From Beijerinckiaceae bacterium (lineage in GTDB: Bacteria; Pseudomonadota; Alphaproteobacteria; Rhizobiales; Beijerinckiaceae): a stretch of 64,000 nt of DNA. The notes beneath the pieces are model-generated. The model was not told the DNA's origin and ran no database searches. It worked only from the letters and a program-made list of their open reading frames with translations. Below are positions 16,186 to 25,227 of this stretch, piece after piece. The stretch's first letter is position 1. Each line of letters begins with the position of its first letter. Where the stretch lies: contig JAIELD010000034.1 of assembly GCA_019753285.1 (NCBI GenBank), positions 1-64,000 of the forward strand, read 5' to 3'. The translations under genes were made by a program, and so were the position numbers.

Positions 16186-17127
16186 ATGATCGGCTTGCTC
16201 GCCCGCAGATTGCTGCAGTTGATACCGACGATCTTCTTAGTCTCGGTGATCATCTTCAGCCTCCAGCATCTGCTGCCGGGCGATCCGGCCCTCATCATGG
16301 CCGGTGAAGAGAAGGACCCCGAGGTGATCGCGCAGATCAGGGCGCAGTATCATCTCGATCAGCCGATCGTGCTGCAATATCTCTACTGGGTGAAGGGCGT
16401 CTTCGTGGGCGATCTCGGGGAATCCATGCGTTTGAAGCAGCCGATCAGCGAGCTCATCGCCCAGAAGCTGCCGGTCACGCTGCAGCTTGCCTCGATGGCG
16501 ATGGTCATCGCGCTCGTCATCGGCGTCGGAATGGGCGTGCTATCAGCCGTGAAGAAGGGCACGGGATGGGACGCGGCCGCCAATCTCTTCGCGCTCTGGG
16601 GCATCTCGACGCCGAACTTCTGGCTCGGCATCATGATGATTTTCCTGTTCTCCGTTCAACTCGGCTGGCTGCCGGCATCCGGCTTCGTCAGCCCGTTCGA
16701 GAATCTGTCGCAAAGTCTCAAGGCGAGCATCATGCCGGCTTTCGTGCTTGGAAACAGCATCGCCGGCGTGTTGATGCGCCATACGAGAGGTGCCATGCTC
16801 CAGGCGCTGCAGAGCGATTATGTCCGCACTGCGCGCGCCAAGGGCCTCCATGAGCCGCGCGTCGTGCTTCACCACGCGATGCGCAACGCGCTGACGCCGA
16901 TCATCACCCTCGGCGCTCTCGAATTCGGGACGCTGCTCTCGGGCGCTGTGCTGACCGAGCAGATCTTCAGCATACCCGGCTTCGGCAAGCTCATCGTCGA
17001 TGCCGTGCTCAATCGCGACTATGCGGTGGTGCAGGGCGTCGTTCTTGTGACGTCGGCGGTCTATATCGTGCTCAATCTCCTGGCCGATATCGGCTATATC
17101 CTCGCCAATCCAAGGCTCAGGGCATGA
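16186..17127 (+). CDS. dppB: Peptide ABC transporter permease DppB (first system)
   Basis: A 313-aa inner-membrane permease. The start IGLLARRLLQLIPTIFLVS and the LLPGDPA block near residue 30 identify the DppB subfamily. The EAA loop that docks on the ATPase is visible as YVRTARAKGLHEPRVVLHHA, and the NALTPIITLGALEFG segment follows. It overlaps dppC by ATGA. It completes a heterodimeric channel with DppC. Confidence 0.93.
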   Translation: MIGLLARRLLQLIPTIFLVSVIIFSLQHLLPGDPALIMAGEEKDPEVIAQIRAQYHLDQPIVLQYLYWVKGVFVGDLGESMRLKQPISELIAQKLPVTLQLASMAMVIALVIGVGMGVLSAVKKGTGWDAAANLFALWGISTPNFWLGIMMIFLFSVQLGWLPASGFVSPFENLSQSLKASIMPAFVLGNSIAGVLMRHTRGAMLQALQSDYVRTARAKGLHEPRVVLHHAMRNALTPIITLGALEFGTLLSGAVLTEQIFSIPGFGKLIVDAVLNRDYAVVQGVVLVTSAVYIVLNLLADIGYILANPRLRA

Positions 17128-18011
17128 TGGCCGGCGTAGCTCTTTCGTCGCCGGCGACGGTTGCCGAACCGGTCGACAGCCCGTCGCGCCGGGCCTGGCG
17201 GCGGCTCAAAAAACGCCGTGGCGCGATGTTCGGCCTGATCGTGATCGTCGCTTTGATCGCTCTTGCCATCTGTGCGGATCTCGTTTCGCCCCATGATCCC
17301 ATCAAGCAGAGCTACAGCGCGGTGAGGAAAGCGCCCTCGCTGCAGCATTGGTTCGGTACCGATGAACTTGGACGCGACGTTCTCGCCCGCATTATCTTCG
17401 GCACGCGGGCTTCACTCTCGGCCGGGATCATCTCCGTCGGCATCGCCATGCTGCTCGGTGTCCCCCTCGGTCTGATCGCCGGCTATTGCGGCGGGTTCAT
17501 CGATGCGCTCATCTCGCGCTTCACCGATGCAATGCTCGCCTGTCCGTTTCTCATTCTGGCCATCGCGCTGGCCGCGTTCCTCGGTCCAAGCCTCGGCAAC
17601 GCGATGATCGCGATCGGCGTCACCGCGATGCCGGTCTTCATCCGGCTGACGCGCGGGCAGGTGATGGGCATCGCGGTCGAGACCTATGTCGAGGCGGCCC
17701 GCGCCATTGGCAACCCGCCATGGCGCATCGCCGTCAGACACATATTGCCGAACGTTTTGCCGCAACTGCTCGTGCAAATCACCCTCACCATCGCAAGCGC
17801 CATCATCGCGGAGGCAAGCCTGTCCTTCCTCGGCCTCGGGCAACAGCCGCCGGCCCCGTCCTGGGGCAGCATGCTCAATTCCGCGCAGCGCTTTCTCACG
17901 AACGCGCCCTGGATGGCTGTATGGCCGGGCCTTTCCATCTTCATCAGCGTCCTGGCATTCAATCTGCTTGGGGACGGTCTCAGAGATGCCCTCGATCCAA
18001 AAAATCGATAA
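17124..18011 (+). CDS. dppC: Peptide ABC transporter permease DppC (first system)
   Basis: A 295-aa permease of the DppC type. After a polar N-terminus it has the first membrane segment (GLIVIVALIALAICADLV) and the periplasmic FGTDELGRDVLARIIFGTR block that defines the subfamily. The EAA loop is YVEAARAIGNPPWRIAVRHI and the ending FNLLGDGLRDALDPK is the usual C-terminus. It is the last gene of the first transporter. An AT-rich intergenic region of about 135 bases with its own promoter-like elements follows. Confidence 0.93.
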   Translation: MMAGVALSSPATVAEPVDSPSRRAWRRLKKRRGAMFGLIVIVALIALAICADLVSPHDPIKQSYSAVRKAPSLQHWFGTDELGRDVLARIIFGTRASLSAGIISVGIAMLLGVPLGLIAGYCGGFIDALISRFTDAMLACPFLILAIALAAFLGPSLGNAMIAIGVTAMPVFIRLTRGQVMGIAVETYVEAARAIGNPPWRIAVRHILPNVLPQLLVQITLTIASAIIAEASLSFLGLGQQPPAPSWGSMLNSAQRFLTNAPWMAVWPGLSIFISVLAFNLLGDGLRDALDPKNR

Positions 18012-18022
18012 TGGCAAAATAG

Positions 18023-18041
18023 ATGCAATTTAATTTTGCAT
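18023..18041. promoter_or_regulatory. Inverted repeat upstream of dadA
   Basis: ATGCAA (18023-18028) and TTGCAT (18036-18041) form an inverted repeat with seven AT bases between the arms, in an AT-rich patch just after dppC and about 110 bases before dadA. Catabolic D-amino-acid dehydrogenase genes are often controlled by Lrp/AsnC proteins, which bind AT-rich palindromes of this size. Assignment to such a regulator is inference. Confidence 0.35.
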
Positions 18042-18048
18042 GACTGGC

Positions 18049-18054
18049 TATAAT
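18049..18054 (+). promoter_or_regulatory. Candidate -10 element for dadA
   Basis: A perfect TATAAT hexamer lies about 95 bases upstream of the dadA start, immediately downstream of the ATGCAA/TTGCAT inverted repeat. No good -35 hexamer is found at the standard spacing, so the promoter may be activator dependent. Confidence 0.3.
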
Positions 18055-18148
18055 CGATTGTAATTGATCGGGTATTTCATTGATTTCGGAGCTTTCTATC
18101 GCTTAAACTGGCTTTAGCAAAATTTCCGGTCATCTGGAGTGGCGTGCG

Positions 18149-19405
18149 ATGAAGGTTGTGATCCTCGGCAGCGGCGTGATCGGTGTCACCACCGCCTATT
18201 ATCTCGCCAGGGCGGGGCACGAGGTCACCGTCATCGACCGCCAGAGTGGGCCGGCCCTCGAAACGAGCTTCGCCAATGCGGGCGAGGTGTCGCCCGGATA
18301 TTCGTCGCCATGGGCTGGTCCCGGCGTTCCCATGAAGGCGGTGAAATGGCTCACCATGAAGCATGGGCCGCTCAAGATCCGCCCGATGCTCGATCCGGCC
18401 ATGATCGCCTGGGTTGTCCGCATGCTGCGCAACTGCACCGGCGCACGCTACGCGCTCAACAAGAGCCGCATGGTCCGCGTCGCGGAATACAGCCGCGACG
18501 TGTTGCGCGATCTGCGCGCGGAGACAGGCATCGCCTATGACGAGCGCACCCAGGGCACGCTCCAGGTCTTCCGCACGCAGAAGCAGATCGATGGGGCGGC
18601 CGGCGACATCGCCGTGCTCAGAGACTATGGCGTTCCGTTCGAGGTTCTGGACCGGGCAGGGTGCGTGCGCAAGGAGCCTGCGCTCGCGAGCAATCGCGAC
18701 ATCATTCAAGGCGGGCTTTTTCTGCCCGGCGACGAGACCGGCGACTGCCAGATGTTCACGACCCGTCTTGCCGCGCTGGCCGAGGCGCTCGGCGTCACGT
18801 TCCGATACGGGGTGAAGATCAAATCGCTCACGATGGCCGGCCGCAGGGTGACAGGCGTCGAGACGGATGCAGGGGTCTTTGCCGCGGATACCTATGTCTG
18901 TGCGCTCGGCAGCTATTCTCCGTTGCTGCTGAAGCAGGTCGGCCTGTCCATCCCGGTCTATCCGATCAAGGGCTATTCCATCACCGTGCCGATCACCGAT
19001 CCGAGCTGGGCGCCGGAGTCGACGGTCATGGACGAAACCTACAAGGTCGCCATCACCCGGCTCGGAGACCGCATCCGCGTCGGCGGAACGGCCGAGATCG
19101 CAGGTTACGATCTCACGCTGCGCGCAGGCAGGCGCGCGACGCTCGAGCAATCGCTCGGCGATCTTTTCCCGCGCGGCGGCGACGTATCGCGCGCGACATT
19201 CTGGACAGGCTTGCGGCCGATGACGCCGGACGGAACGCCGCTGATCGGCGGCACGAGCCTCGACAATCTTTATCTCAACACGGGGCACGGGACGCTCGGC
19301 TGGACGATGGCCTGCGGCTCGGCCAGGGTGCTTGCGGACATCATCTCGAACCGGAAGTCCGAGATCGATACCACGGACCTCTCCATGGCGCGTTACGCCG
19401 CGTGA
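18149..19405 (+). CDS. dadA: D-amino-acid dehydrogenase, small-subunit type
   Basis: A 418-aa FAD-dependent oxidoreductase of the DadA family, which oxidises D-amino acids to 2-oxo acids and passes electrons to the respiratory chain. The N-terminal dinucleotide fold is [20 protein letters not shown], followed by the family block [21 protein letters not shown]. The C-terminal end [20 protein letters not shown] plus [15 protein letters not shown] is diagnostic. It lies between two peptide importers, so its substrates are probably D-residues released from imported peptides. An inverted repeat and a TATAAT element upstream suggest its own promoter. No alanine racemase (dadX) accompanies it here. 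Confidence 0.92.
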   Translation: MKVVILGSGVIGVTTAYYLARAGHEVTVIDRQSGPALETSFANAGEVSPGYSSPWAGPGVPMKAVKWLTMKHGPLKIRPMLDPAMIAWVVRMLRNCTGARYALNKSRMVRVAEYSRDVLRDLRAETGIAYDERTQGTLQVFRTQKQIDGAAGDIAVLRDYGVPFEVLDRAGCVRKEPALASNRDIIQGGLFLPGDETGDCQMFTTRLAALAEALGVTFRYGVKIKSLTMAGRRVTGVETDAGVFAADTYVCALGSYSPLLLKQVGLSIPVYPIKGYSITVPITDPSWAPESTVMDETYKVAITRLGDRIRVGGTAEIAGYDLTLRAGRRATLEQSLGDLFPRGGDVSRATFWTGLRPMTPDGTPLIGGTSLDNLYLNTGHGTLGWTMACGSARVLADIISNRKSEIDTTDLSMARYAA

Positions 19406-19579
19406 TCGTCTTTGCGCCCGCCGTGCCTGCCCGGCGCGTAAAGACCGGTCCCGCGCTGTAAAATCTCGCGGCCGCCTGCCATTCCGCTATTGCCAATATC
19501 TTTTCAGCAGATACCGTACCGCTGCATTGGCAGCCGCCCGCGCATCGAGGCGCGAGCGGCGCGTAGCTTTGGAGAGTGG

Positions 19580-21181
19580 ATGATGAGCAGTAGTAAATTC
19601 GCGGGTTCGGCGCTTGCAGCGCTGGTGGCTGTCTTGATGGCGGGCACCGCCGCCTCGTCCAAAACCCTCGTTTATTGCTCCGAAGGCAGCCCCGAGAATT
19701 TCACGCCGGCGCTCAACACGACCGGCACCAGCTTCGATGCGGCGCGTCCGATCTATGACGAGCTCATCAGCTTCAAGCGCGGCACCGTCGACATCGAGCC
19801 TGGCCTCGCCGAAAGCTGGACCATCACGCCAGACGGCAAGGAGATCGTCTTCAAGCTGCGCAAGGGCGTGAAGTTTCATACGACCGCGACCTTCAAGCCC
19901 ACACGCGACTTCAACGCCGACGATGTGCTCTTTTCCTTCGAGCGGCAGGGCAAGGCCGACCATCCGTTCTCCAAGGTTTCTGGCGGCGTCTATACCTATT
20001 ACGGCGACATGGACATGCCGAAGCTGTTGAAGTCGATCGAGAAGATGGACGACTACACTGTCAAGATGACGCTCAACGAGCCGAACACGCCGATCCTCGC
20101 CAACCTCGCGATGGACTTCGCAGCGATCCACTCGGCTGAGTATGCCGCGCAGGTGATGAAGGCCGGCAAGCCCGAACAGCTCGACCAGGTGCCGGTCGGC
20201 ACAGGTCCGTTCAGCTTCGTGAGCTACCAGAAGGACGCAGTGATCCGCTTCAAGGCCAATAAGGAGTATTGGGGCGAAAAAGCGCTCGTCGATGATCTCG
20301 TTTACGCAATCACGCCCGATCCGACCGCACGCTTTGCGAAGCTTCGCGCCGGCGAATGCCATGTGATGGGCTATCCGCGCCCGGCCGACCTGCCGGAGAT
20401 GCAGAAGGATCCGCTGCTGAACGTGATCAACCAGCCCGGCCTCAACATCGCCTACTGGGCCTTCAACACCCAGAAGCCTCCGTTCGACAAGAAGGAGGTC
20501 CGTCAGGCCTTCAACATGGCGATCGACAAGGCCGCTATCGTGAAGGATGTCTATCTCGGCGCCGGTCAGCCCGCCAAGAACCTGATCCCCAAGACGATCT
20601 GGTCCTATAACGATGCAGTGACCGACTACCCCTACGACCCGACCAAGGCGAAGGAACTGCTGGCGAAGGCCGGCGTGACGACGCCGCTCGAGATCGACCT
20701 CTGGTACATGCCCGTGCAGCGGCCCTACAACCCGAACGGCAAGCGCATCGGCGAGATCATGCAGGCGGATCTCGAAAAGATCGGCGTCAAGGCCAAGCTC
20801 GTGACCTATGAGTGGGGCGAGTACCGCAAGCGGCTGCAGCAGGGCGAGCATCTCACTGCCCAGTTCGGCTGGACCGGCGACAATGGCGACCCGGACAATT
20901 TCTTCTTCCTGCTCGGCTGCGCCGGCGCGCGCCCCGGCGGCGGCAACGCCTCCAAATGGTGCAACAAGGAGTATGACGACCGGCTCCTGAAGGCCCGGTC
21001 CAGCACCAGCCTCGAGGAGCGCACCAAGCTCTACAAGGAGATGCAGCTGATCATGAAGGAGGAGGCTCCGAACTTCACGATCGCACACTCGACCGTCTAT
21101 GAACCGATGCGCAAGGAAGTCTCGGGCTACAAGCAGAGCCCGTTCAACCGCCATCAGTTCAATGGCGTCGACCTCAAGTAG
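19580..21181 (+). CDS. dppA: Peptide ABC transporter periplasmic binding protein DppA (second system)
   Basis: A 533-aa SBP_bac_5 protein. The ATG at 19580 follows GGAGAG and opens a Sec signal peptide (SSSKFAGSALAALVAVLMAG then TAASSKT); the upstream open frame is not signal-like. The mature start KTLVYCSEGSPENFTPALNT, the LRKGVKFH block and the ending FNRHQFNGVDLK match the DppA dipeptide-binding subfamily closely, more so than the first binding protein. The region GCAGARPGGGNASKWCN is a family loop with two cysteines. It is separated from its permeases by a repeat-bearing gap of about 120 bases. Confidence 0.93.
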   Translation: MMSSSKFAGSALAALVAVLMAGTAASSKTLVYCSEGSPENFTPALNTTGTSFDAARPIYDELISFKRGTVDIEPGLAESWTITPDGKEIVFKLRKGVKFHTTATFKPTRDFNADDVLFSFERQGKADHPFSKVSGGVYTYYGDMDMPKLLKSIEKMDDYTVKMTLNEPNTPILANLAMDFAAIHSAEYAAQVMKAGKPEQLDQVPVGTGPFSFVSYQKDAVIRFKANKEYWGEKALVDDLVYAITPDPTARFAKLRAGECHVMGYPRPADLPEMQKDPLLNVINQPGLNIAYWAFNTQKPPFDKKEVRQAFNMAIDKAAIVKDVYLGAGQPAKNLIPKTIWSYNDAVTDYPYDPTKAKELLAKAGVTTPLEIDLWYMPVQRPYNPNGKRIGEIMQADLEKIGVKAKLVTYEWGEYRKRLQQGEHLTAQFGWTGDNGDPDNFFFLLGCAGARPGGGNASKWCNKEYDDRLLKARSSTSLEERTKLYKEMQLIMKEEAPNFTIAHSTVYEPMRKEVSGYKQSPFNRHQFNGVDLK

Positions 21182-21194
21182 CGTTTGAAACGAT

Positions 21195-21284
21195 GTCATC
21201 CCGGCTGAAGCGTAGCGGAAAGCCGGGATCCAGATTTCATAGTTTCGCCTGGATCCCGGATCGGCTGAGGCCGTCCGGGATGAC
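21195..21284. repeat. REP-like palindromic element between dppA and dppB
   Basis: A nested palindrome fills the gap. The outer arms GTCATCCCGG (21195-21204) and CCGGGATGAC (21275-21284) are exact complements. The inner arms CCGGGATCCAG (21223-21233) and CTGGATCCCGG (21249-21259) are also exact, and CCCGGCT/AGCCGGG at 21200-21206/21221-21227 forms a further hairpin. This composition is like the dispersed palindromic units of Rhizobiales. Sitting inside an operon between binding protein and permease, it could stabilise the dppA message 3' end and lower downstream expression. Confidence 0.75.
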
Positions 21285-21300
21285 GCGATAGATTTGTTCG

Positions 21301-22314
21301 ATGTTCAAATTCCTCCTGAAACGCCTCGCCCTCACCCTGCCGACCTTTCTGGCATTGATGCTGCTGACCTTTCTTGCGATCCGGCTGGTGCCGGGCGATC
21401 CGGTCGAGGTGCGGATGGGCGAGCGCGGCATCGATCCGGTGCGCGCGGAGGAGATGCGGCATCTCCTTGGCCTTGACCAGCCGATCTGGAAGCAGTTCGT
21501 CGATTATGTCTGGGGTATCCTGCACGGCGATTTCGGTACATCGCTCGTGACCAGCGAAAAGGTGCTGACGGAGTTCGCGGCGCTGTTTCCGGCGACGATC
21601 GAGCTTTCGTTCTTCGCGATCCTGTTCGCGATGGTGCTCGGCATCCCTGCCGGCATCCTTGCCGCGGTGAAGCGCGGAACCGTTTATGATCACGCGCTGA
21701 TGGGCGCGGCGCTCACCGGCTATTCCATGCCCATTTTCTGGTGGGGCCTTCTGCTCATCATGTTCATGTCGGAATATCTCGGGCTCACTCCGATCTCCGG
21801 CCGGACCGACCTCATCCGATTTTCCGTCGAGCCGATCACGGGCTTCATGCTGGTCGACACGCTCATTGCCGGCGACAAGGGCGCGTTCTGGGATGCGCTT
21901 CGCCATCTCATCCTGCCGGCCATCGTGCTCGGCACCATCCCGCTCGCCGTCATCGCGCGGATCACGCGTTCGTCCATGCTGGAAGTGCTGAGCGAGGATT
22001 ATGTCCGCACGGCACGGGCCAAGGGCCTGTCGCCATTCCGCGTCGTCGGGCTCCATGCGCTCCGCAACGCGCTGATACCCGTCGTCACCGTGATCGGTCT
22101 GCAGGTCGGCACGGCGCTGGCGGGAGCGGTGCTCACCGAGACGATCTTTTCCTGGCCGGGTGTCGGCAAGTGGCTCATCGAATCGATCGCCCGGCGCGAC
22201 TACCCGGCTCTGCAGGGCGGCATTCTGCTGATCTCGTCGATCGTCGTGCTCATGAACCTCCTCATCGACGTCATGTATGGCGCGATCAATCCGAGGATCC
22301 GCCATGGCCGATAG
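21301..22314 (+). CDS. dppB: Peptide ABC transporter permease DppB (second system)
   Basis: A 337-aa permease with the DppB start FLLKRLALTLPTFLALMLLT and the RLVPGDPVEVRMGERGID loop. The EAA motif is YVRTARAKGLSPFRVVGLHA, followed by NALIPVVTVIGLQVGTALAG, and TETIFSWPGVGKWLIESI is the conserved penultimate block. It begins downstream of the palindromic element and overlaps dppC by 11 bases. It belongs to the dppABCDF operon at 19580-25192. Confidence 0.93.
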   Translation: MFKFLLKRLALTLPTFLALMLLTFLAIRLVPGDPVEVRMGERGIDPVRAEEMRHLLGLDQPIWKQFVDYVWGILHGDFGTSLVTSEKVLTEFAALFPATIELSFFAILFAMVLGIPAGILAAVKRGTVYDHALMGAALTGYSMPIFWWGLLLIMFMSEYLGLTPISGRTDLIRFSVEPITGFMLVDTLIAGDKGAFWDALRHLILPAIVLGTIPLAVIARITRSSMLEVLSEDYVRTARAKGLSPFRVVGLHALRNALIPVVTVIGLQVGTALAGAVLTETIFSWPGVGKWLIESIARRDYPALQGGILLISSIVVLMNLLIDVMYGAINPRIRHGR

Positions 22315-23224
22315 CGTGCTCGCCCCCGCGCCAGTCGCGCTGCCGACCGCCGGCGGATCGCCGCCGCGTCCGCTCGCGGCCTTCTGGTATGCATTCCGCG
22401 AGAACCGCGGCGCGGTCGTGGCACTCGGCATCGTCGTCGCAATCGTCCTGCTCGCCGCCCTTGCCGATTTCGTCGCGCCGTTCCCGCCAGCCGAACAGCA
22501 CAGGGAGGCGGTGCGCGTCGCGCCATTCTGGGCGGAGGGCGGCTCCACGCGCTTTTTGCTCGGCACCGACGATCTCGGTCGCGACATCCTTTCGCGCGTC
22601 ATCTATGGCGCGCGCATCTCGTTGTTCATCGGGCTCAGCGTGATGCTGATCTCCGTCGCCTGCGGCATCGTGCTTGGCTTGATCGCGGCGTTTCGCGGCG
22701 GCATCGCAGATACGATCATCATGCGACTGATGGACCTCATCACCGCCGTGCCCGGACTCGTCATGGCCATCCTGATCGTCGCGGTTCTGGGTCCGAACCT
22801 GTTCAACACCATCATGGCGGTGACGATCGTCTACCTGCCGCGTTATGTGCGCCTCGTGCGTGCCTCGACGCTCGGCGAACTCAACAAGGAATATGTCACC
22901 GCTGCCCGCGTCGTCGGCGTCGGAACGCTGCGCCTGATGTTCGTCACCGTCCTGCCGAACTGCCTCGCGCCGTTGATCGTGCAGGGCGCTCTCGGCGTGT
23001 CGGATGCTATTCTGGAAGCCGCCGCGCTCGGCTTTCTCGGCCTCGGCGCGCAACCACCGACGCCGGAATGGGGCGCTATGGTCGGCGACGGGCGCGAGTT
23101 CATTCGCTCCAATCCGTGGATCGTCACCACACCGGGCCTCGCCATTCTCGTCACGGTCGTCTCGATCAACCTGCTCGGCGACGGGCTGCGCGATGCGCTC
23201 GATCCAAAACTGCGGCGGAGCTGA
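22304..23224 (+). CDS. dppC: Peptide ABC transporter permease DppC (second system)
   Basis: A 306-aa permease. The ATG at 22304 (MADSVLAPAPV...) lies in the dppB end and is preferred over an upstream ATG in the same frame. It has the FLLGTDDLGRDILSRVIYGA block, the EAA loop YVTAARVVGVGTLRLMFVTV and the C-terminal NLLGDGLRDALDPKL. The loop PPAEQHREAVRVAPFWAEGG before the DLGRD block is the DppC-type periplasmic segment. The next gene starts one base after its stop. Confidence 0.93.
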   Translation: MADSVLAPAPVALPTAGGSPPRPLAAFWYAFRENRGAVVALGIVVAIVLLAALADFVAPFPPAEQHREAVRVAPFWAEGGSTRFLLGTDDLGRDILSRVIYGARISLFIGLSVMLISVACGIVLGLIAAFRGGIADTIIMRLMDLITAVPGLVMAILIVAVLGPNLFNTIMAVTIVYLPRYVRLVRASTLGELNKEYVTAARVVGVGTLRLMFVTVLPNCLAPLIVQGALGVSDAILEAAALGFLGLGAQPPTPEWGAMVGDGREFIRSNPWIVTTPGLAILVTVVSINLLGDGLRDALDPKLRRS

Positions 23225-23225
23225 C

Positions 23226-24224
23226 ATGAGCAGCCAGAATCTGCTCGAAATCCGCAACCTCAGCGTCTCCTTCGCGACGCGTGGCGGACAATTCAAGGCG
23301 GTCGATGGCGTCGACCTCACCGTGCGCAGCGGCGAGGTGCTCGGCATCGTCGGGGAATCCGGATCGGGCAAGTCGGTTTCGATGCTGGCGGTCATGGGGC
23401 TTCTGCCCTGGACCGCGACCGTCACGGCCGACGCCATGAGGTTTAATGCGCTCGATCTAAAGACGATCAGCCCCGAAGCGCGGCGCAGGATCATCGGCAA
23501 GGACATCGCCATGATCTTCCAGGAGCCGATGTCGTCGCTGAACCCGTGCTTCACGGTCGGCTTCCAGCTCGGTGAGACGCTGAAGACCCATCTTGGCATG
23601 GACAAGGCTGCGCGCCGCAGGCGGTCGATCGAACTGCTCGAGCAGGTCGGCATTACCGATCCGGAACGCCGGCTCGCCGCCTATCCGCACCAGCTCTCCG
23701 GCGGCATGAGCCAGCGCGTGATGATCGCGATGGCGATCGCCTGCAACCCCAAGCTCCTCATCGCTGATGAACCCACCACCGCGCTCGACGTGACGATTCA
23801 GGCGCAGATCCTCGATCTCCTTCTGACGCTGCGGCGGGACACCAATATGGGCCTCGTGCTCATCACGCACGACATGGGCGTGGTGGCCGAAACCGCGACC
23901 GACGTCGTGGTGCAGTATGCCGGCCAGCAGGTCGAGAGCCAGCCGACCGAGACGCTGTTTGCCGATCCACACCATCCCTATACTGCGGCGCTGCTCGCCG
24001 CCTTGCCCGAGCGGGCGACCTCGAAGCTGCTGCCCTCCATCCGCGGAATGGTGCCCGGGCAGTTCGATCGGCCCGCCGGGTGCCTGTTCTCGCCGCGCTG
24101 CGATTTTGCGACCGATCGCTGCCGCTCCCTGCCACCCGAGCACGCGGAGCCGCGCCTCGGCCATGCGCTCTGCCATTATCCACTGGCGGCGGGCGTCCCG
24201 CTCGGACGCGAGGCGGCGGCATGA
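23226..24224 (+). CDS. dppD: Dipeptide ABC transporter ATPase DppD (second system)
   Basis: A 332-aa ATPase starting at the ATG at 23226 right after the dppC stop; the open frame upstream is only the shadow of dppC. It has Walker [10 protein letters not shown], signature LSGGMSQR (Ser where most have Arg), Walker [16 protein letters not shown], and the C-terminal cysteine cluster [14 protein letters not shown]. It overlaps dppF by ATGA. Confidence 0.93.
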   Translation: MSSQNLLEIRNLSVSFATRGGQFKAVDGVDLTVRSGEVLGIVGESGSGKSVSMLAVMGLLPWTATVTADAMRFNALDLKTISPEARRRIIGKDIAMIFQEPMSSLNPCFTVGFQLGETLKTHLGMDKAARRRRSIELLEQVGITDPERRLAAYPHQLSGGMSQRVMIAMAIACNPKLLIADEPTTALDVTIQAQILDLLLTLRRDTNMGLVLITHDMGVVAETATDVVVQYAGQQVESQPTETLFADPHHPYTAALLAALPERATSKLLPSIRGMVPGQFDRPAGCLFSPRCDFATDRCRSLPPEHAEPRLGHALCHYPLAAGVPLGREAAA

Positions 24225-25192
24225 GCGCATTGCTGGAAGTCACCGACGTCCGCCAGGAATACAGCGTGAAGCGCGGGTTCTTCGGCAAGCCCGCGACCGT
24301 AAAGGCGCTGAACGGCATCACCTTCGAGCTCGCAGCCGGGCGCACGCTCGCCATCGTCGGCGAGTCCGGATCGGGCAAATCGACGCTCGCCCGGCTTGTC
24401 ACGATGATCGAGGAGCCGACGGCGGGCAGCATCCGCCTCAACGGCGCGGATATCGGCGCGGTGGGCTCGGAACGGCGCAGATCGCTGCGCGGCGACGTGC
24501 AGATCGTGTTCCAGAACCCGTTCGGATCGCTCAATCCGCGCCAGACGATCCGTGATGCGCTGGAAGAGCCGCTCAAGGTCAATACCGCGCTGTCGGCCAG
24601 CGAGCGCCGCGAGGCGGGTCGGGCAATGATGGCGCGCGTCGGCCTCAGGCCGGAGCACGACACGCGCTATCCGCACATGTTTTCGGGCGGGCAGCGGCAG
24701 CGCATCGCCATCGCACGCGCCCTGATGCTGCGGCCGAAGGTGCTGGTGCTCGACGAACCGGTTTCCGCCCTCGACGTTTCGATCAGGGCGCAGGTCCTGA
24801 ATCTGCTCGCCGAGCTGCAGCAGGAGTTCAACCTCGCCTATCTCTTCATCAGCCATGATCTATCGGTCGTGCGGCACATCGCGGACGAGATCATGGTGAT
24901 CTATCTCGGCAGCGCGGTCGAAACCGGCCCGGCGAAAACCATCTTCGCGAACCCGCAGCACCCGTATACGCGGGCGCTTCTGTCAGCGACGCCCGTCGCC
25001 GAACCCGGCGCCAAAAAGGAGCGGATCATCCTGCGTGGCGAACTGCCGTCGCCCTTCGATCCGCCGAAGGGCTGCGCCTTCAATCCGCGCTGTCCGCTCG
25101 TCTTCGACCGGTGCCGCGTCGAAACTCCACGCCTGATGACGGCCGAGCATCGTGAGGTCGCGTGCTTCGCCGTTGAGCCGCCTCCAGCCTAG
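24221..25192 (+). CDS. dppF: Dipeptide ABC transporter ATPase DppF (second system)
   Basis: A 323-aa ATPase of the DppF class with the N-terminal KRGFFGKPATVKALNGITFE, Walker [10 protein letters not shown], signature FSGGQRQR, Walker B KVLVLDEPVSALDVS and the C-terminal cluster CAFNPRCPLVFDRC. It is the last gene of the second peptide transporter and converges on the paiB-like gene with a gap of only 35 bases, in which no hairpin terminator is evident. Confidence 0.93.
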   Translation: MSALLEVTDVRQEYSVKRGFFGKPATVKALNGITFELAAGRTLAIVGESGSGKSTLARLVTMIEEPTAGSIRLNGADIGAVGSERRRSLRGDVQIVFQNPFGSLNPRQTIRDALEEPLKVNTALSASERREAGRAMMARVGLRPEHDTRYPHMFSGGQRQRIAIARALMLRPKVLVLDEPVSALDVSIRAQVLNLLAELQQEFNLAYLFISHDLSVVRHIADEIMVIYLGSAVETGPAKTIFANPQHPYTRALLSATPVAEPGAKKERIILRGELPSPFDPPKGCAFNPRCPLVFDRCRVETPRLMTAEHREVACFAVEPPPA

Positions 25193-25227
25193 ATCAAGCG
25201 TAACCAAGCTGTTTCACTGGCACGAAA

